A DNA stretch of 13,024 nucleotides from Lachnoclostridium sp. UBA1434. GTDB lineage: Bacteria; Bacillota; Clostridia; Lachnospirales; Lachnospiraceae. The position numbers and the translations under genes were made by a program. The notes under the pieces were generated by a model. The model was not told where the DNA came from. It saw only the letters and a program-made list of their open reading frames with translations, and searched no databases. Where the stretch lies: contig DCTS01000051.1 of NCBI GenBank assembly GCA_002329645.1, positions 24,013-37,036 on the forward strand, read 5' to 3'. Positions 1 to 5,396 of this stretch are shown here, piece by piece; the stretch's first letter is position 1, and every line of letters begins with the position of its first letter.

Positions 1-89
1 GCAATTTGTACATTTGCTCAATTGTCAATAGGACTTTATTATTTATTTTAAATTGTCAATATAATCTAAATTCTAATATAAGCAAATTT

Positions 90-176
90 CTAAAATTTAT
101 GAATACAAAAGACCATCGGAATAATATTATCGGTATCCGGTAATATATCCTGCGGTCCTGTTATGTTAACATTCAT
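90..176 (-). CDS. Possible 28-residue small ORF of unknown function
   Basis: An ATG at 174-176 opens a 28-codon frame ending in TAG at 90-92. An AGGAAG Shine-Dalgarno-like stretch lies about 8 nt upstream. The peptide begins MNVNITGPQDILPDT and ends CIHKF. It has no signal peptide, membrane segment or motif that I recognise. It lies 32 nt downstream of the PilZ stop codon, on the same strand, but beyond a terminator-like hairpin, so it would depend on readthrough or on a promoter I cannot see. It could equally be the decayed 5' end of a lost gene, since the start and RBS look better than the very short body. Real expression is uncertain. Confidence 0.25.
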   Translation of the reverse strand: MNVNITGPQDILPDTDNIIPMVFCIHKF

Positions 177-190
177 ATTTTATTCTTCCT

Positions 191-226
191 GCATTATAAA
201 AGCCTCGCTTATAATGCCAGGCTTTT
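191..226 (-). terminator. Terminator-like hairpin at the end of the PilZ gene, with an overlapping alternative stem
   Basis: AAAAGCCT (198-205) and AGGCTTTT (219-226) form a perfect 8-bp inverted repeat with a 13-nt loop. Read on the minus strand it ends in TTTT, as expected for an intrinsic terminator. The PilZ stop codon lies inside the loop. A second perfect inverted repeat, GCATTATAA (191-199) with TTATAATGC (209-217), overlaps the first, so only one stem can form at a time. The A- and U-flanked stem could work in both directions. Confidence 0.6.
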
Positions 227-562
227 CTCATACTTATCAACCTTGTTGGCCAGGAAAGGCGCCAGACCAACAAACTCTGCTCCGTATCTATTCTTATTGT
301 TCTCCAGCTTGGAGCATCTGACTATCCGGATAACTACTCTGAAGAAATCATTATTTCCCAGATTGATCATACCTCTGAAATAATAACCAATGGGCAGTTC
401 AGCGTTGCTTTCAAATCCAATTCCGCTCTTTGATATATCAATTACCGATATAGAAGCGCCGATGTCCTTTATAACAACATAATCCTGCTTGAAGATTTCA
501 TCAACTTCCAACGTCAGCTCAATAGGAAGCCTCTTATATCTTCTTCTTTCAATATTATTCAT
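209..562 (-). CDS. PilZ-domain protein, likely c-di-GMP receptor
   Basis: A small cytosolic protein of 117 residues made almost entirely of one PilZ domain. Both halves of the c-di-GMP binding signature are visible: RRRYKR at residues 6-11 (the RxxxR element) and DISKSG at 42-47 (the D/NxSxxG element). The family binds cyclic di-GMP and acts on motility, secretion or wall functions through partners. I chose the ATG at 560-562 because GGAGG lies 5 nt upstream; an ATG at 572-574 with GGGGGAG is the alternative, and a TTG at 598 has no RBS. It is monocistronic, with its own promoter at 616-644 and a hairpin at its end. There is no YcgR N-terminal domain, so it is a stand-alone receptor; its target cannot be read from sequence. 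The flagellar genes in the window are a loose hint at motility. Confidence 0.85.
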   Translation of the reverse strand: MNNIERRRYKRLPIELTLEVDEIFKQDYVVIKDIGASISVIDISKSGIGFESNAELPIGYYFRGMINLGNNDFFRVVIRIVRCSKLENNKNRYGAEFVGLAPFLANKVDKYEKSLAL

Positions 563-615
563 ACTCTCCTCCATCAAACACTCCCCCTGATTTGACAAGG
601 TATTATGCTAATATT

Positions 616-644
616 ATTTTACCATACCATGAACAATTTTCCAA
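616..644 (-). promoter_or_regulatory. Sigma-A-type promoter of the PilZ gene
   Basis: On the minus strand, TTGGAA (639-644) and TAAAAT (616-621) are separated by exactly 17 bp. A TGG just before the -10 gives an extended -10. The predicted start near 609 leaves a leader of about 45 nt before the chosen ATG. The remaining DNA up to 724 is AT-rich, and I see no gene in it. Confidence 0.6.
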
Positions 645-724
645 TATATTTATCAGGAGCAATTTATAATTAAGCATATATGTATTATGTGTGAATTATA
701 TATAGTAAAATTATGCATTATAAC

Positions 725-763
725 AGGCTGCACCAATACCTGCCGGAGGTATTGAAGCAGCCT
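725..763 (-). terminator. Compound hairpin downstream of the NlpC/P60 gene
   Basis: Two nested perfect 7-bp stems are separated by a symmetric 3x3 internal loop: AGGCTGC (725-731) with GCAGCCT (757-763), and AATACCT (35 to 41 of that line, 735-741) with AGGTATT (747-753), around a 5-nt GCCGG loop. It begins 12 nt past the stop codon of the hydrolase. On the minus strand the tail is only moderately U-rich, so it may act as a terminator or as a 3'-end stabiliser. Confidence 0.6.
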
Positions 764-775
764 TCATTATTAATC

Positions 776-2029
776 TTAGTTTACAACTCTTCTTATCTTG
801 AGGACTTTTCTGTAATTATACTTGGATATTATTATACCCTGTCTGGAATTAGCGGCATGTACGATTTGATCGTTCCCTATGTACATCGCAACATGGTTGA
901 CATTCCCCCGGCTGTCTCCATAAAACAGCAGATCTCCGGGCTGGCGGTCATCCAACGATACCTTCTTGCCTGCGGATGCGGCTTGTTCGTAGGAAACCCT
1001 TGGCAGGCTATAACCAAAATCATGATATATCTTCCACACAAAGCCGGAGCAATCCGCTCCCTTGGTTAGGCTTTCACCGCCCCATTGGTAGGGATAACCG
1101 ACAAACTTTAGAGCATAGGCTACAATTTCTTTCCTAAGGGCTGACAGACTGCCTGATTTTTCTGACGAAGGCTTGCTCTCGGATTCACTTTTTTGCTCCT
1201 GGGCCTTACCCTGTTCCGCAGCCTTTCTTGCTTCCTCCTCAGCCTTCCTTCTTGCAGCCTCCGCTCTCTCTGCTTCTTCCTGCATACGCTTTCTTTCCGC
1301 TTCTGCAGCTTCAGCTTCACGCTGTCTTCTTATTGCTTCCTGTTCTTCCTCTATAGAAATGGCTTTCTTAAAGATGATTTCTATTGTCACATAATCCTTG
1401 TGTACATAACCTGTCAGATCTCTGTTATTCTCGTCGGTAGTAATAAGGATTTTAACCCAGTCTTCAAGCTCTTCAATTACTATGTATTTCTCACCCTCAG
1501 GTATCAGCTCCAGCGTTGTGGATTCGGTACTGGGTTCCTTTCTTACTCTCAATGTTTGGGTTCCTGTTACCTTAGCATAGATTGTTGCATATTTTCTGGC
1601 CATTGCTTCCGCTTCTTCTCCGATTGCCAGATAGTCAGATGCAATGTAGCCTTCAACCTTGCCTGATTTTATCCTGACCCATCCGCCGTCCAGCCATTCA
1701 AGAATCTCAGCCGCACATCCCCTGTAAAGCTTGCCTGTTATTTCACTTTCGGTACTTGGTTCCTTTCTGACATTAACATAGTTGCTGGCCTTAGAAACGC
1801 CTGTATTATATAACGGAGATCGTATATTTGCATTATAAAGCTCTGTTAAAACTCTTTCAACGGTCTCAAAGTCATCCGGAAGGTTGTCGAGGGATCTTGC
1901 TATTCCGGCCACGCCCTCTTCAGTCCTGATGGAATCCGCTTTTGCAATAACCGCAGGAGCTGCTGTTAACATAATAATTAATGCAGCAAATGCAACTGTT
2001 TTAAAAGCCTTATTTTTTCTCACGTACAT
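776..2029 (-). CDS. Secreted NlpC/P60 peptidoglycan hydrolase with two bacterial SH3 domains
   Basis: A 417-residue exported enzyme predicted to cleave peptide stems of peptidoglycan (a gamma-D-glutamyl/diamino-acid endopeptidase fold; exact bond not readable). Residues 1-31 form a signal peptide with a basic start, a hydrophobic core and an AKA cleavage site. SH3b domains span about 80-137 and 155-222; both carry the identical segment VRKEPSTES, a sign of internal duplication. Residues about 233-283 are a charged E/A/R-rich coiled coil, followed by a Ser/Lys linker. The C-terminal NlpC/P60 domain (about 300-417) has the catalytic Cys327 in DCSGF, His379 in NHVAMY and a third polar residue, His391. 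The ATG at 2027-2029 lies only 2 nt after GGAGG; the GTG at 2021-2023 (8-nt spacing) may be the real start, shortening the product by two residues. It is monocistronic, with a strong promoter and a long leader. Confidence 0.92.
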   Translation of the reverse strand: MYVRKNKAFKTVAFAALIIMLTAAPAVIAKADSIRTEEGVAGIARSLDNLPDDFETVERVLTELYNANIRSPLYNTGVSKASNYVNVRKEPSTESEITGKLYRGCAAEILEWLDGGWVRIKSGKVEGYIASDYLAIGEEAEAMARKYATIYAKVTGTQTLRVRKEPSTESTTLELIPEGEKYIVIEELEDWVKILITTDENNRDLTGYVHKDYVTIEIIFKKAISIEEEQEAIRRQREAEAAEAERKRMQEEAERAEAARRKAEEEARKAAEQGKAQEQKSESESKPSSEKSGSLSALRKEIVAYALKFVGYPYQWGGESLTKGADCSGFVWKIYHDFGYSLPRVSYEQAASAGKKVSLDDRQPGDLLFYGDSRGNVNHVAMYIGNDQIVHAANSRQGIIISKYNYRKVLKIRRVVN

Positions 2030-2171
2030 TACCTCCCGGGTACCTAAAGCAGCTGCGCTTTCATCTCATCTGTATATATCGGCAAGAACCTAAGTAAACC
2101 TACATATCGGTACGAAAGGGTGTACCTCTGTTTCATCTAAATGTTACAAATTTGTTAAATCCTATGCAATA
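2030..2171 (-). promoter_or_regulatory. Structured 5' leader of the NlpC/P60 gene
   Basis: About 135 nt lie between the predicted transcription start and the hydrolase gene. Visible elements, in transcription order, are a perfect 10-bp palindrome ACAAATTTGT (2146-2155), a hairpin GGTAC/GTACC (2109-2126), two direct copies of CCGATAT (2104-2110 and 2076-2082) and a hairpin AAAGC/GCTTT (2046-2061). A self-complementary GGTACC then runs into the GGGAGG ribosome binding site and could pair with the earlier GGTAC/GTACC arms. This would suit leader control of translation, but I do not recognise a known riboswitch class. Confidence 0.4.
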
Positions 2172-2200
2172 ATTATAGCAAATCCTAATTAATGTGTCAA
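2172..2200 (-). promoter_or_regulatory. Consensus sigma-A promoter of the NlpC/P60 gene
   Basis: On the minus strand, TTGACA (2195-2200) and TATAAT (2172-2177) are both exact consensus, 17 bp apart, with TGC before the -10 as an extended -10. It predicts strong transcription starting near 2165. It sits directly after the hairpin that ends trxB. Confidence 0.85.
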
Positions 2201-2207
2201 CGTATAA

Positions 2208-2225
2208 ATGCCTAAAAATAGGCAT
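2208..2225 (-). terminator. Hairpin after trxB
   Basis: ATGCCTA (2208-2214) and TAGGCAT (2219-2225) make a perfect 7-bp stem with a 4-nt loop, about 30 nt beyond the trxB stop codon. On the minus strand the tail is TTATA, only weakly U-rich. It is placed as a terminator isolating trxB from the strong promoter that begins 8 nt further on. Confidence 0.5.
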
Positions 2226-2256
2226 AATCCATTATCAGGGTCAATTGGTATATTAT

Positions 2257-3180
2257 TCAATTATCAAATTCATTAAGATATTTTTCTACTGCTGTAATTG
2301 CATTTGCTCCGTCTGCAGCTGCAGTTATTATCTGTCTTAAATGCTTTGCCCTTATATCGCCGGCGGCAAATATTCCGGGCACATCCGTCTCGCAATCCTC
2401 ACCGGCAATTATGTGTCCGCTGTCATCCAAAGCCACAATATTCCTGCATATATCAGTATTGGGAATATATCCGACGGCTATGAAAACACCCGATACCTCC
2501 CTTGTGCTTACCTCACCTGTTTTAACATTCCTGAGGTCAATCATGCTTACCGCATCATCACCGCCTATTCGTTCTACAACGCTATCCCACAGGACCGTAA
2601 CATTCGGCATTGAAAGCAGCTTGACGGAGGCAGCCTTATTAGCTCTGAAGGTATCTCTCCTGTGTACAACAAATACCTGTTTACATAACCGGGCAAGGAA
2701 TATGGCATCCTCGACGGCCACATCCCCTCCGCCAACCACGGCAACGACCTTATTCTTAAAAAAAGCTCCGTCACAGGTAGCACAATATGATACTCCCCTG
2801 CCGGAAAACTCTTCTTCCCCTTCAACGCCAAGATGACGGGGAACTCCGCCCATAGCCAGCACAACCGTCTTTGCTTTATATTCCGTGCCGTCATCCATCC
2901 TTATTATTTTAAGCTTGTTATCCAGACGCAATTCCTGTGCTGTACCGTTTATAAAAGGCACCATAAGCTCATCGCACTGGTTCCTGAATTTCATACTCAG
3001 ATCAAAGCCGCTGATACCCGGTAAACCCGGATAATTATCAACCTCATATGTGTTTATGATTTGTCCTCCGCTTATGCCTTCCTTCTCAATGACAACACAA
3101 TTCAGCTCAGCTCTTTTTGCATATATTGCTGCAGTTAATCCTGCCGGGCCGGATCCGACAATAATTACATCATATATCAA
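2257..3180 (-). CDS. trxB: Thioredoxin reductase (NADPH, FAD)
   Basis: A flavoenzyme that passes electrons from NADPH through FAD to a redox-active disulfide and on to thioredoxin in the cytosol. The 307-residue length is normal for the low-molecular-weight type. Visible elements are the FAD dinucleotide fold GSGPAG (9-14), the active-site CATC (133-136), the NADPH fold GGGDVA (150-155), the HRRDTFRA motif (173-180) typical of NADPH users, and the second FAD contact AAGD (282-285). The start is a TTG, supported by AGGAGGA 7 nt upstream; the ATG overlapping that stretch is out of frame. It lies downstream of a methyltransferase gene with a 94-bp gap holding a nested inverted repeat and no clear promoter, so the two are probably co-transcribed. 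No thioredoxin gene lies beside it. Confidence 0.95.
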   Translation of the reverse strand: MIYDVIIVGSGPAGLTAAIYAKRAELNCVVIEKEGISGGQIINTYEVDNYPGLPGISGFDLSMKFRNQCDELMVPFINGTAQELRLDNKLKIIRMDDGTEYKAKTVVLAMGGVPRHLGVEGEEEFSGRGVSYCATCDGAFFKNKVVAVVGGGDVAVEDAIFLARLCKQVFVVHRRDTFRANKAASVKLLSMPNVTVLWDSVVERIGGDDAVSMIDLRNVKTGEVSTREVSGVFIAVGYIPNTDICRNIVALDDSGHIIAGEDCETDVPGIFAAGDIRAKHLRQIITAAADGANAITAVEKYLNEFDN

Positions 3181-3215
3181 ATGTCATTCCTCCTAAAGCT
3201 TGTATATTAAATATA

Positions 3216-3267
3216 ATTGCAAAACCGAATAATTGTACATCTTGTGTACCCTTAAGAGTTTTGCAAT
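3216..3267. repeat. Nested inverted repeat between the methyltransferase and trxB
   Basis: ATTGCAAAAC (3216-3225) and GTTTTGCAAT (3258-3267) are a perfect 10-bp inverted repeat enclosing 32 nt. Inside it GTACA (3235-3239) and TGTAC (3245-3249) form a second stem. No U-run follows on either strand, so it is not a standard terminator. It ends about 24 nt before the trxB Shine-Dalgarno and could be an operator, a processing site or a trxB leader structure. Confidence 0.55.
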
Positions 3268-3274
3268 CACATCC

Positions 3275-3862
3275 TTACTCAAGTTTTTTAACCAGTGCAT
3301 TAAGCCATATACGTTCTTCCTCCTGAATTATCTGCTCCGATTTCCATATATCCAGCACTTCGATATTCTCAAATTCCGAAAGAAGCTCCTTAAGCTTTCT
3401 GGTCCTAAGGTCGGTATAATAGCGCCCGTCCCTGAGGCCTTCAAAATCACCGTATTTATATGACACATATAATACTCCGCCAGGCTTCATGCTCTTAAAT
3501 ATCTTATGCAGAATTTCGGGCATCTCCTCCGACGCTACGTGCAGAAGGGAAGCACATGCCCATACTCCGTCAAACACTTCATTAAAGTCTATATCAGAAA
3601 ACTTCAGGTTTAAAACATCCTGTCCGATATGTATGCTTGCAAGACTGCACATCTGTGCTGAACCGTCAACCGCAGTTACATCGTAGCCCCTATCCTTAAA
3701 ACAGGCGCTGTCCCTTCCGGAACCGCATCCAAGATCAAGTATGCTTCCGCCATCAGGAATAAGCTCCATGAACCTCTCCCTGTTTTCATCTACGTCCAAA
3801 TCTACCGTTCTTTCAAAATACTCATGAGCATACTGATTATAATACTCAGTAGAGTCCAACAA
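3275..3862 (-). CDS. Class I SAM-dependent methyltransferase, substrate unknown
   Basis: A 195-residue cytosolic protein with the Rossmann-type methyltransferase fold. Motif I, LDLGCGSGRD (42-51), binds S-adenosylmethionine. The acidic residue ending strand 2 is Asp66 in AVDGS, and the FDGVWACASLLHV stretch near 90-110 matches motif IV. A conserved proline-glycine turn, MKPGG, follows. The N-terminal YYNQYAHEY is typical of small Methyltransf_11/25 proteins. Nothing shows the methyl acceptor. The start is TTG with AAGGAGGA 6 nt upstream. It is probably first in an operon with trxB; its promoter overlaps that of the divergent cvfB gene. Family is sure, function is not. Confidence 0.85.
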   Translation of the reverse strand: MLDSTEYYNQYAHEYFERTVDLDVDENRERFMELIPDGGSILDLGCGSGRDSACFKDRGYDVTAVDGSAQMCSLASIHIGQDVLNLKFSDIDFNEVFDGVWACASLLHVASEEMPEILHKIFKSMKPGGVLYVSYKYGDFEGLRDGRYYTDLRTRKLKELLSEFENIEVLDIWKSEQIIQEEERIWLNALVKKLE

Positions 3863-3948
3863 TATTCCTCCTTAAAATTATAACTTATATGGAGCACCGG
3901 CAAATATCATAAAGGATTGCACAGCCATTTTCCGGTACTTATATCATA

Positions 3949-3971
3949 TTATAACAAATAAATTTTACAAA
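3949..3971 (-). promoter_or_regulatory. Probable promoter of the methyltransferase-trxB unit
   Basis: In the AT-rich divergent region, the minus strand carries TTGTAA followed 16 bp later by TATGAT, and an overlapping TATAAT a few bases earlier. This would give a leader of about 80 nt. Exact boxes are uncertain because several AT-rich hexamers compete. Confidence 0.35.
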
Positions 3972-3995
3972 TACCAGTATAATAAACTTTTACCC

Positions 3996-4024
3996 TGTTT
4001 AAACGCCGCAAATAATGATATAAT
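3996..4024 (+). promoter_or_regulatory. Probable promoter of cvfB
   Basis: TATAAT at 4019-4024 is preceded by TGA, giving an extended -10. The -35 is poor (TGTTTA at 3996-4001, 17 bp away), which is common for extended -10 promoters. The predicted leader to the ATG at 4112 is about 80 nt. Confidence 0.5.
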
Positions 4025-4078
4025 TCCTATTAATAAGTTATACTTGTACTTACTGATGCATGTATCCGATATTAAGCA

Positions 4079-4102
4079 GCAGACATTGTGTCTGCAGGAA
4101 GG
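4079..4102 (+). promoter_or_regulatory. Hairpin abutting the cvfB ribosome binding site
   Basis: GCAGACA (4079-4085) and TGTCTGC (4089-4095) form a perfect 7-bp stem with a 3-nt loop. The Shine-Dalgarno AGGAAGG (4096-4102) follows with no gap and sits 9 nt before the ATG at 4112. The GTG at 4088, the longest possible start, lies in the hairpin loop and lacks an RBS, so it is unlikely to be used. Confidence 0.55.
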
Positions 4103-4111
4103 GATAAAGAA

Positions 4112-4948
4112 ATGATTGAATTGGGAAGATATCAGATATTAAAAGTACTTAGAAGGACCGGCTTTGGTTTTTATCTTGGCGAAGATACAGGGAGCAGACA
4201 TCAGATCCTGCTTCCGAAAAGGGACGCTCCTGAGGGCTTGAATATTGATGATGAGCTCGAGGTCTTTGTATATAAGGATTCGGAGGACAGAGAAATTGCT
4301 ACTGCCGCAAAGGTGCCTGTCACTATCGGAGGCCTTGCAGTCTTAAGGGTCAAGGAGGTAAGCAGTATTGGTGCATTCCTGGACTGGGGTTTAATGAAGG
4401 ATCTGTTTCTGCCGTATAAGGAGCAGACGGCCCGTATTGCAGCCGGTGATGAGGTGCTTGTAACCCTGTATGTTGATAAGAGCAGCAGATTATGCGCCAC
4501 AATGAAGGTGTATGATATTCTCTCATCCAATTCTCCGTATAAAAAGGATGATGCTGTCGAAGGTATAGTATATGAAATAATTGATGCCTTTGGCGCTTTT
4601 GTGGCAGTTGACAATAAATATTCCGCCCTGATTCCCGTAAAGGAGCTTTATAAACCTCTCAAGGTCGGAGAAAAAATCAGTGCACGTATTATTAATGTAC
4701 GGGAGGACGGCAAGCTGACCTTGAGCCTGAGAGCAAAATCATACCTGCAGATGGATAACGATTCGGAAATCATACTTAAGCTGCTGAAAGAAGCCGGAGG
4801 CTTTCTTCCGTACAATGATTCCACTAACGCCGAAATTATAAAGACAGACCTGCATATGAGTAAAAATGCATTTAAAAGAGCAATAGGCAAACTTTACAAA
4901 AACGGTGCCATAACAATTACCGATGACGGTATCCGGTTATTGAAATGA
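4112..4948 (+). CDS. cvfB: CvfB-family RNA-binding protein with S1 domains and a winged-helix end
   Basis: A 278-residue protein matching CvfB/YitL proteins, which carry three S1-type OB folds and a C-terminal winged helix and bind RNA; in staphylococci the homologue influences virulence gene expression. Here the N-terminal OB fold covers about 1-63, the second about 64-140 (VKEVSSIGAFLDWG is the typical S1 turn), the third about 145-215 (VEGIVYEIIDAFGAFVAV and KLTLSLR), and the winged helix about 220-278. I chose the ATG at 4112 for its AGGAAGG and because the family starts MIELG. It is the only plus-strand gene and converges with yvyF, leaving 18 bp with no obvious terminator. Cellular targets are unknown. 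Confidence 0.88.
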   Translation: MIELGRYQILKVLRRTGFGFYLGEDTGSRHQILLPKRDAPEGLNIDDELEVFVYKDSEDREIATAAKVPVTIGGLAVLRVKEVSSIGAFLDWGLMKDLFLPYKEQTARIAAGDEVLVTLYVDKSSRLCATMKVYDILSSNSPYKKDDAVEGIVYEIIDAFGAFVAVDNKYSALIPVKELYKPLKVGEKISARIINVREDGKLTLSLRAKSYLQMDNDSEIILKLLKEAGGFLPYNDSTNAEIIKTDLHMSKNAFKRAIGKLYKNGAITITDDGIRLLK

Positions 4949-4966
4949 CACCTCGTAAAGCAAAGC

Positions 4967-5386
4967 TTATGTATTATCATCTTGATTCAGGAAACGCATT
5001 CTGGGATTCTCCCGCGGATCCTTCTTCTTTTGCACAGCCGGTTTTTCGACCTGATATAGGCTGGTCAATCCCTTGGCCAGCTTATCCTTGCATGATTTGC
5101 AGAATCGGCCGGTTTTAATTGTTACTCCGCATCCCTCACAATCAATCCCGATAAGGGAATCATCGGAAAAGGATAATCTCTCCTCGCGTATCCATTGTTT
5201 AATCTGCTGTACGGATATCTGAAATACTTCTGCGACCTCCTGTATGTCACATCTGGGATGATCATAGACATATTCCTTTACCTCTTCAAACTTAAGGTCG
5301 AGCGCCTTGGCACAGGATGGACATAACGGCGGTCCGGACAAGTAATTGAAGAGTCTTCCGCACCCTTTGCAATTTCTGACTTCCAT
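4967..5386 (-). CDS. yvyF: Flagellar-operon zinc-finger/HTH protein of the YvyF type
   Basis: A 139-residue protein with four CxxC pairs: Cys6/9, Cys22/25, Cys83/86 and Cys96/99, consistent with two zinc knuckles flanking a central helix-turn-helix (about 48-75, DIQEVAEVFQISVQQIKQWI). It matches the family annotated as flagellar operon protein (TIGR03826, B. subtilis YvyF), whose length it shares and whose gene follows comFC. Its exact role is not settled; a regulator or scaffold in flagellar gene control is proposed. The tail after 112 is lysine- and proline-rich and looks disordered. AGGAGGT 5 nt upstream of the ATG overlaps the comFC stop codon, suggesting coupled translation. flgM, usually next, is absent here. 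Confidence 0.85.
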   Translation of the reverse strand: MEVRNCKGCGRLFNYLSGPPLCPSCAKALDLKFEEVKEYVYDHPRCDIQEVAEVFQISVQQIKQWIREERLSFSDDSLIGIDCEGCGVTIKTGRFCKSCKDKLAKGLTSLYQVEKPAVQKKKDPRENPRMRFLNQDDNT

Positions 5387-5396
5387 ATTATACCTC

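Noticed and set aside
191..226. H-type pseudoknot from the interleaved stems at the PilZ gene end
   Set aside because: The two 3' arms overlap by two bases, leaving no loop to cross an 8-bp stem, so both stems cannot coexist at full length.
1120..1666. Open frames on both strands across the hydrolase coiled-coil region
   Set aside because: They are shadows of the biased E/A/R-rich coding sequence, with no RBS and low-complexity Ser/Leu/Cys or Arg/Lys products.
2076..2110. Flagellar sigma-D -10 boxes (CCGATAT twice)
   Set aside because: Neither copy has a TAAA element at the required distance of about 15 bp upstream, and both lie downstream of a perfect sigma-A promoter.
2030..2171. c-di-AMP (ydaO) or c-di-GMP (GEMM) riboswitch before the hydrolase
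   Set aside because: The conserved core strings I know for these classes are not visible; a covariance search would be decisive.
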